From positions 1-10,053 of the forward strand of contig JBCBDU010000068.1 in the NCBI GenBank assembly GCA_038529355.1: 10,053 nt of DNA, given 5' to 3'. The notes under the pieces are model-generated. The model had not been told where the DNA came from and did not search any database. It saw nothing but the letters and a program-made list of their open reading frames with translations. Below are positions 6,269 to 10,053 of this stretch, piece after piece; positions within the stretch are counted from its first letter, which is position 1, and each line of letters starts with the position of its first letter. Both the position numbers and the translations under genes were made by a program. Source of the stretch: CALBPI01 sp038529355. GTDB lineage: Bacteria > Pseudomonadota > Gammaproteobacteria > Steroidobacterales > Woeseiaceae.

Positions 6269-7111
6269 CTAGAACCGATAGCTCAAGCCAGTGAAGTAAC
6301 CGACAATGTGACGCTGAGCAACCAGCGGACTGGATGCCGCATGATCATTCATCCGTTCATACTCGCTCGCCATGGCGAACGACCAATGCTGATTGAAGAA
6401 ATAGCTGACAGATAGTCTGGCAGAAACGTTAACACCGGAACCTGCATCATAGGCTGGTAGCAACCCTTGCGACGCCAATGTCTCGCCTTCAGTAACGCCC
6501 CAATAATAGTCATTCAACGCCTGGCTCTTGTAGCTGAACCCAACAGCACTATCGAGATACCAGCGCCCCTGCCGCCAACCGTACCCATAGTCACCGTAGA
6601 TTTCATAACCACCATGCGTGGCGCTGACATCGCGATAGGCGCCAACCTCAAGCCGACCCCAGTCGCCATCGGTAAGCATCTCAACGCCAAGCTCAATTGC
6701 AAAATCACGATCAGGCACATCCAGCAAGACAGGGGTGTCGAGCGTAGTCCCGCTCGCATCAAGCGTAATGAACCGTGTATTCGTTCTGCCAAAGAATACC
6801 CGCTCACTATTGATGCGGGCGACAAGATCGAGCGTCAGCGCATCGTTGTTCGTAACAGTCAACCCGAGGTCACCATTATCGAAAAACACCCTGTCACCAA
6901 ACCATGCGACATCGATATCAACAAGAATCGGCACATCATCAGACTGTATCAACGGATTTTCGCGAAAACCATATCCCAGCGCGACACCCAGTCGCCATCG
7001 CGATAGTGGCTGGCTAAGCGGGTCTGCGCCCTGCGCGCCTTGCGACTGCGCTTCTGCGACTCCGATCAACACAGACAAAGACGCAAGCAGCAACAGGGAA
7101 TTCCGGATCAT
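6269..7111 (-). CDS. MipA/OmpV family outer-membrane protein
   Basis: A 280-residue protein with a clear signal peptide (MIRNSLLLLASLSVLIGVAEA, cleavage after residue 21). Alternating hydrophobic and polar strands follow, rich in Tyr, Gly and Asp (WRLGVALGYGF, GDYGYGWRQGRWYLD, VNVSARLSVSYFFNQHWSF). It ends GYFTGLSYRF, the terminal Phe typical of outer-membrane barrels. The WRLGVALGYG start, the V/I-rich second strand and the length agree with the MipA/OmpV family, which includes the MltA-interacting scaffold of E. coli. The start at 7111 has GAGGGTGAG 6 bases upstream; a TTG at 7150 was rejected because it would bury the signal peptide. It is the first gene of the four-gene operon. The MltA-binding role is not shown for this homologue, and other members act as antibiotic- or ion-related outer-membrane proteins. 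Confidence 0.9.
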   Translation of the reverse strand: MIRNSLLLLASLSVLIGVAEAQSQGAQGADPLSQPLSRWRLGVALGYGFRENPLIQSDDVPILVDIDVAWFGDRVFFDNGDLGLTVTNNDALTLDLVARINSERVFFGRTNTRFITLDASGTTLDTPVLLDVPDRDFAIELGVEMLTDGDWGRLEVGAYRDVSATHGGYEIYGDYGYGWRQGRWYLDSAVGFSYKSQALNDYYWGVTEGETLASQGLLPAYDAGSGVNVSARLSVSYFFNQHWSFAMASEYERMNDHAASSPLVAQRHIVGYFTGLSYRF

Positions 7112-7117
7112 ACGTGA

Positions 7118-7126
7118 CTCACCCTC
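7118..7126 (-). promoter_or_regulatory. Ribosome binding site of the MipA/OmpV gene
   Basis: GAGGGTGAG on the - strand ends 6 bases before the ATG at 7111. It decides between this start and the upstream in-frame TTG at 7150. Confidence 0.7.
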
Positions 7127-7202
7127 AAACACGGGCTGCGCCCCAGTCAACGCAACTCTCCGTTAAATTGTGGCAGAACTAGCGCTGGCGCCTACCCCAA
7201 AG

Positions 7203-7228
7203 CTGTATCAAATATGTGTAAAAGTGTA
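7203..7228. promoter_or_regulatory. Possible regulator-binding repeats in the divergent intergenic region
   Basis: CTGTA (7203), GTGTA (7216) and GTGTA (7224) lie in an AT-rich patch midway between the two divergent starts. The phrase TGTAAAAGTGTA resembles the direct TGTA half-sites seen in RstA-type boxes (published E. coli consensus TACATNTNGTTACA, on the other strand). The spacing is 8 bases rather than 10, so the match is poor. It is listed as a candidate only. Confidence 0.2.
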
Positions 7229-7250
7229 GAGCAAAAAGCTGACAAAATTC

Positions 7251-7272
7251 GACAATTGCGACCAACAATTGC
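7251..7272. repeat. Direct repeat ACAATTGC in the divergent intergenic region
   Basis: ACAATTGC occurs at 7252-7259 and again at 7265-7272, a 13-base period. Each copy contains the palindrome CAATTG. It lies about 60-80 bases upstream of the beta-propeller lipoprotein start, where an activator site could be. No convincing promoter hexamers were found for either divergent gene. Confidence 0.3.
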
Positions 7273-7332
7273 TACAGACCTGTATGGCGGCCGGTCCTAT
7301 CCTGTTTGCGTCGTAACTGCGAAAGAGGACCC

Positions 7333-9294
7333 ATGATGAAACGTCTTACACACTACCTGACGGCACTGGCCAGCTGCACGTTGCTGCTGACAGGCTGTGG
7401 CAGTTCGTCGTCCGACGGTGAAGCACCACGCGAACCGGTCGCCGATGGTCAACTTCGACGACTAGCCAGTGCGGCGGAACTGGAAGCTTCGCTGAAAGCC
7501 GGTCTGACTGCCATTGAACAGCCGGATCCAAGGTCCAGCGCAGTCGGCGGCGACGCCGGTCGCGCTGATTTCACGGGCACCTACACCCAAGAAGCGAACG
7601 TGGACGAGTTCGACACGGTACGCTACGACGGAGAACATCTATTTATTGCACCCATGCGATTTGCCAACTGTTGTCATGTTTTTACCACGCAAACCACGGC
7701 ACCGTCCGGTACGCCGCCTGCCGCCGTACCGGCAATTCGCATCATGGCGACCGACCCGAACACGGCTGATGTAACGCTGCAAGCTTCGATACCTTTGGAA
7801 GATGAAGTCACCGTTCAAGGCATGTACGTTGGCGACGATCAACTGATCGCGCTGACCAGTCGCAGAATCAATGGCACCTATGGCGGCTTCTGGGATGACC
7901 TCGTAGAGTGGTTACCAGATGCGCTTGAGCTGCTGATTTATGATACTGCGGACCCTGAAAACCCGGTACTCGCCGAATCAGCGCACATCGAAGGCGTGTT
8001 CGTTGATAGCCGGCGTATCGGCGACACGATCTACCTGATCACTCGCTACACACCAGAGATTGAAGGGTTGGCATACCCTGTCAACGACGCCGCCGATCAG
8101 GCAGCCAATGAGGCAATTCTTGCCAACGTATCGTTGGCAACGATGCTGCCGACGATCACGATTAATGGCAACGAACAGTCATTAGTAGAGCCGACTCAAT
8201 GCCTGTCCAGTAGTGACAGATCGTCCGGCGGCTATCCGGTGATTACCAGCATCACAGCATTTCCTGTCGGCAATCCTGCTGCGTTCAGCACTACGTGCTA
8301 CAACGAAGCAAGCTATGGCGTTTACGTCTCGGAACAGTCGATCTATCTGACACAAAGACATCTTGATGACACCGCGCAGTCCTACGCAACACAGGTACAC
8401 AAGTTTGGGCTCGATAACATCACCGTCGACTACCGCGGCTCCATCGAAGTACCTGGAGAAGTATGGACTGGCGGCCAACTCGATTTTCGCCTGAGCGAGG
8501 CCAATGGCGACTTAAGGATGCTGTCCACGGTCTACACTGCTGATACAAACGATAGTCTGGATCACCACTTGTATGTCGTTCGCGAAAAGTCTGGTTCGCC
8601 AGGTCTTGAGCTTGTTGGCGAGCTACCCAACGTTAGCAGACCCGAAGAGATTGGTAAGCCAAACGAACAACTGTATGGCGTGCGTTTTATCGACAACCGT
8701 GCGTATATCGTCACGTTTAAACAAATCGATCCGCTCTACGTGCTTAATCTTGCCAATCCGGAAGATCCGACGATTGCCGGTCAATTGGAAGTAACAGGAT
8801 TTTCCGATTTTCTCCACCCTGTCAGCGATGACTTATTGCTCGGCCTGGGTGAAGACGCGAGCGGTGGGATCAAGCTTGAGTTGTTTGACGTATCGCAAGT
8901 CGCGCAACCGTTATCGCGCGGCAGTCTGACGCTGGGTGGGCGTGGTTCGAGTAGCGAGGCACGCTACGATCGCCATGCATTCACCTATCAGAGCGATGTC
9001 GATGGGGTCGATAGATTCACGATTCCCGCATACCTTCTTGCGACAGACAACAGTTTTGAGTTTGTTGAATCAGGTCTGTACTTGTTTGAGATACGTGACA
9101 AAATGACGCCTAACTTGGCATCGCTGATCAGTGTTGGATCGATGAGCATTGTTGGCGCAAACGGCGGGATCCCCGTCGATGGTACGTCGCGCAATCGTGC
9201 GTACCTGAATGGCGATTCGGTATTCTACGTCCGCGACAATCAGGTTTGGTCCGCATTCTGGACGATGCCGGATGGCTTTCGCGGCCCGTTTTAG
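7333..9294 (+). CDS. Secreted beta-propeller domain lipoprotein
   Basis: A 653-residue exported protein. Residues 1-22 are a lipoprotein signal with the lipobox LLTGC, and lipidation is at C22. The residue after Cys is Gly, followed by Ser and Asp, which favours the outer membrane over inner-membrane retention. A Ser-rich linker follows. The rest matches the bacterial/archaeal beta-propeller family (Pfam Beta_propel): YTQEANVDEFDTVRYDG (about 84-100) is the family entry motif. The later block YGVRFIDNRAYIVTFKQIDP (448-467), LYVLNLANPEDP, then GFSDFLHP (489-496) and LLGLGED is also diagnostic. Blade-like repeats of DPENP/NPEDP type occur twice. The function of the family is unknown; binding or scaffolding at the surface is the usual guess. 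AGAGGA at 7324-7329 precedes two tandem ATGs (7333, 7336), and the second has better spacing. A TTG at 7306 was rejected. The gene is divergent from the mipA-like operon. Confidence 0.92.
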   Translation: MMKRLTHYLTALASCTLLLTGCGSSSSDGEAPREPVADGQLRRLASAAELEASLKAGLTAIEQPDPRSSAVGGDAGRADFTGTYTQEANVDEFDTVRYDGEHLFIAPMRFANCCHVFTTQTTAPSGTPPAAVPAIRIMATDPNTADVTLQASIPLEDEVTVQGMYVGDDQLIALTSRRINGTYGGFWDDLVEWLPDALELLIYDTADPENPVLAESAHIEGVFVDSRRIGDTIYLITRYTPEIEGLAYPVNDAADQAANEAILANVSLATMLPTITINGNEQSLVEPTQCLSSSDRSSGGYPVITSITAFPVGNPAAFSTTCYNEASYGVYVSEQSIYLTQRHLDDTAQSYATQVHKFGLDNITVDYRGSIEVPGEVWTGGQLDFRLSEANGDLRMLSTVYTADTNDSLDHHLYVVREKSGSPGLELVGELPNVSRPEEIGKPNEQLYGVRFIDNRAYIVTFKQIDPLYVLNLANPEDPTIAGQLEVTGFSDFLHPVSDDLLLGLGEDASGGIKLELFDVSQVAQPLSRGSLTLGGRGSSSEARYDRHAFTYQSDVDGVDRFTIPAYLLATDNSFEFVESGLYLFEIRDKMTPNLASLISVGSMSIVGANGGIPVDGTSRNRAYLNGDSVFYVRDNQVWSAFWTMPDGFRGPF

Positions 9295-9300
9295 TCTCAA

Positions 9301-9337
9301 CCCGGTATCGAAAGTGCAACGTGCTTTCGATACCGGG
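9301..9337. terminator. Perfect 14-bp hairpin between convergent genes, probable bidirectional terminator
   Basis: CCCGGTATCGAAAG (9301-9314) and CTTTCGATACCGGG (9324-9337) are exact inverted copies around a 9-base loop, starting 7 bases after the lipoprotein stop. On the other side 71 bases separate it from the dnaE2 stop. Neither strand has a U-tract after the stem, so classical rho-independent termination is not assured. A partial echo, GATATCGAAAC, lies at 9367-9377. A dispersed repeat element is the alternative. Confidence 0.65.
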
Positions 9338-9408
9338 CCGATCGCGGCGGTCGATGGACACGGAGCGATATCGAAACCTTCTACGGCTGCGCTTGTTGAC
9401 GCTTCCAA

Positions 9409-10053
9409 TCAATGAAAGTCACGCGATTGCGACACCAGCCCGTTAAGCAGCCCGTTGTAGTCGAACAACTCACTGGCAACCACGTGGATGACTTTGCCCT
9501 GCTTTTGCACCTTGCCCTTGACGCCCATCAATCGCGCACCAACGACCGTGGTGCGCTGGCGCGCCGCCAGATCTTTCCACACGACGATATTCGCATAGCC
9601 GGTCTCGTCTTCCAGCGTGACAAAAGTGACACCCCCTGCACTGCCCGGTCGCTGCCGCGTGACCACGACACCGGACACCAACACCGGCGCATCGTTATCC
9701 AGCGTTGCCAACGCCGCAGCCGTCATGAACTGCTGCTCACGAAATAAGCTGCGCAACATCGCCATTGGGTGGCGGTTCAGCGTCAAACCGGTATGGCGAT
9801 AATCGGCAACGACATCTTCGGCCTCATTCGGTGCGCGCAACATCGGCGTCGCCTCGCGCACTTCGCTGCCGGCCAGCAGATCATCCTGATGTGTGACACC
9901 GGCCACCTGCCAACGCGCCAGATGCCGGTGCCCGCTGAGTTTTGACAAGGCATCAGCCGCAGCCAACGCGCCAAGTTCGCCGCGATTGAGCATCGCGCGC
10001 GTCGCTAACTCCTGCACGTTGCGAAAGCCCTGATGATCGCGCACACGCATCAA
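9409..10053 (-). CDS. dnaE2: Error-prone DNA polymerase DnaE2 (ImuC), C-terminal part (5' end outside window)
   Basis: This is the last 214-215 residues of the second DnaE-type polymerase, which with ImuA and ImuB carries out SOS mutagenesis and lesion bypass. The open frame runs to the right edge, so no start is assigned. Diagnostic features are the helix-hairpin region (VRDHQGFRNVQELATRAML), LGALAAADALSKLSGHR, the YRHTGLTLNRHPMAMLR segment preceding the OB fold, RQRPGSAGGVTFVTLEDETG inside the OB fold, and the ending QSRDFH, which matches the usual DnaE2 C-terminus. DnaE1 is excluded by these last motifs and by the length after the OB fold. The terminal part is intact. The partner genes imuA and imuB, if present, would lie beyond the right edge, and any LexA box is not visible here. 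Confidence 0.96.
   Translation of the reverse strand: MMRVRDHQGFRNVQELATRAMLNRGELGALAAADALSKLSGHRHLARWQVAGVTHQDDLLAGSEVREATPMLRAPNEAEDVVADYRHTGLTLNRHPMAMLRSLFREQQFMTAAALATLDNDAPVLVSGVVVTRQRPGSAGGVTFVTLEDETGYANIVVWKDLAARQRTTVVGARLMGVKGKVQKQGKVIHVVASELFDYNGLLNGLVSQSRDFH

Noticed and set aside
7112..7150. An extended start at 7150 for the MipA/OmpV gene
   Set aside because: It would place 13 residues before the signal peptide, whereas the ATG at 7111 has a good ribosome site 6 bases upstream.
1..10053. CRISPR array, tRNA, rRNA, insertion sequence or prophage genes
   Set aside because: No regularly spaced repeats, no cloverleaf-like stretch, and no transposase, integrase or phage structural protein was seen on either strand.

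Overview
The window is ordinary-looking bacterial chromosome of moderate GC content. It most likely comes from a marine or environmental gammaproteobacterium. The clues are a type II secretion GspF, a small acidic protein resembling the PA3496 family, an RstA/RstB-like two-component pair beside a MipA/OmpV porin-like protein and a DUF3019 protein, and a DnaE2 error-prone polymerase. No prophage, transposon, CRISPR array, rRNA or tRNA was seen. The species call is inference from gene content only.

Left part (1-2836). The 3' end of gspF enters from the left edge on the + strand. It is followed by a separate small gene for a highly acidic 95-residue protein with its own candidate promoter. Convergent to these, on the - strand, are a membrane-anchored protein with an HExxH zinc-protease motif and a UspA-type universal stress protein. 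An inverted repeat overlaps the predicted promoter of the stress protein.

Middle part (2837-7111). A single DUF1697 gene on the - strand is followed by a gap of about 350 bases. Then comes the most interesting unit of the window, read on the - strand from 7111 down to 3847: MipA/OmpV-family outer-membrane protein, DUF3019 secreted protein, OmpR-class response regulator, RstB-like sensor kinase. The four genes are packed with a 3-base gap followed by two ATGA stop/start overlaps. This implies one mRNA with translational coupling and a shared role at the cell envelope.

Right part (7112-10053). A 221-base intergenic region separates the mipA-like operon from a divergent + strand gene for a large lipoprotein of the secreted beta-propeller family. 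That gene converges on the 3' end of dnaE2 (- strand, running off the right edge). A perfect 14-bp-stem hairpin sits between the two stops.

How the genes may work together: the sensor kinase and response regulator probably sense an envelope signal and control their own operon, including the MipA-like protein and the exported cysteine-containing DUF3019 protein. They may also control the divergent lipoprotein. The other genes look like independent housekeeping or stress functions.
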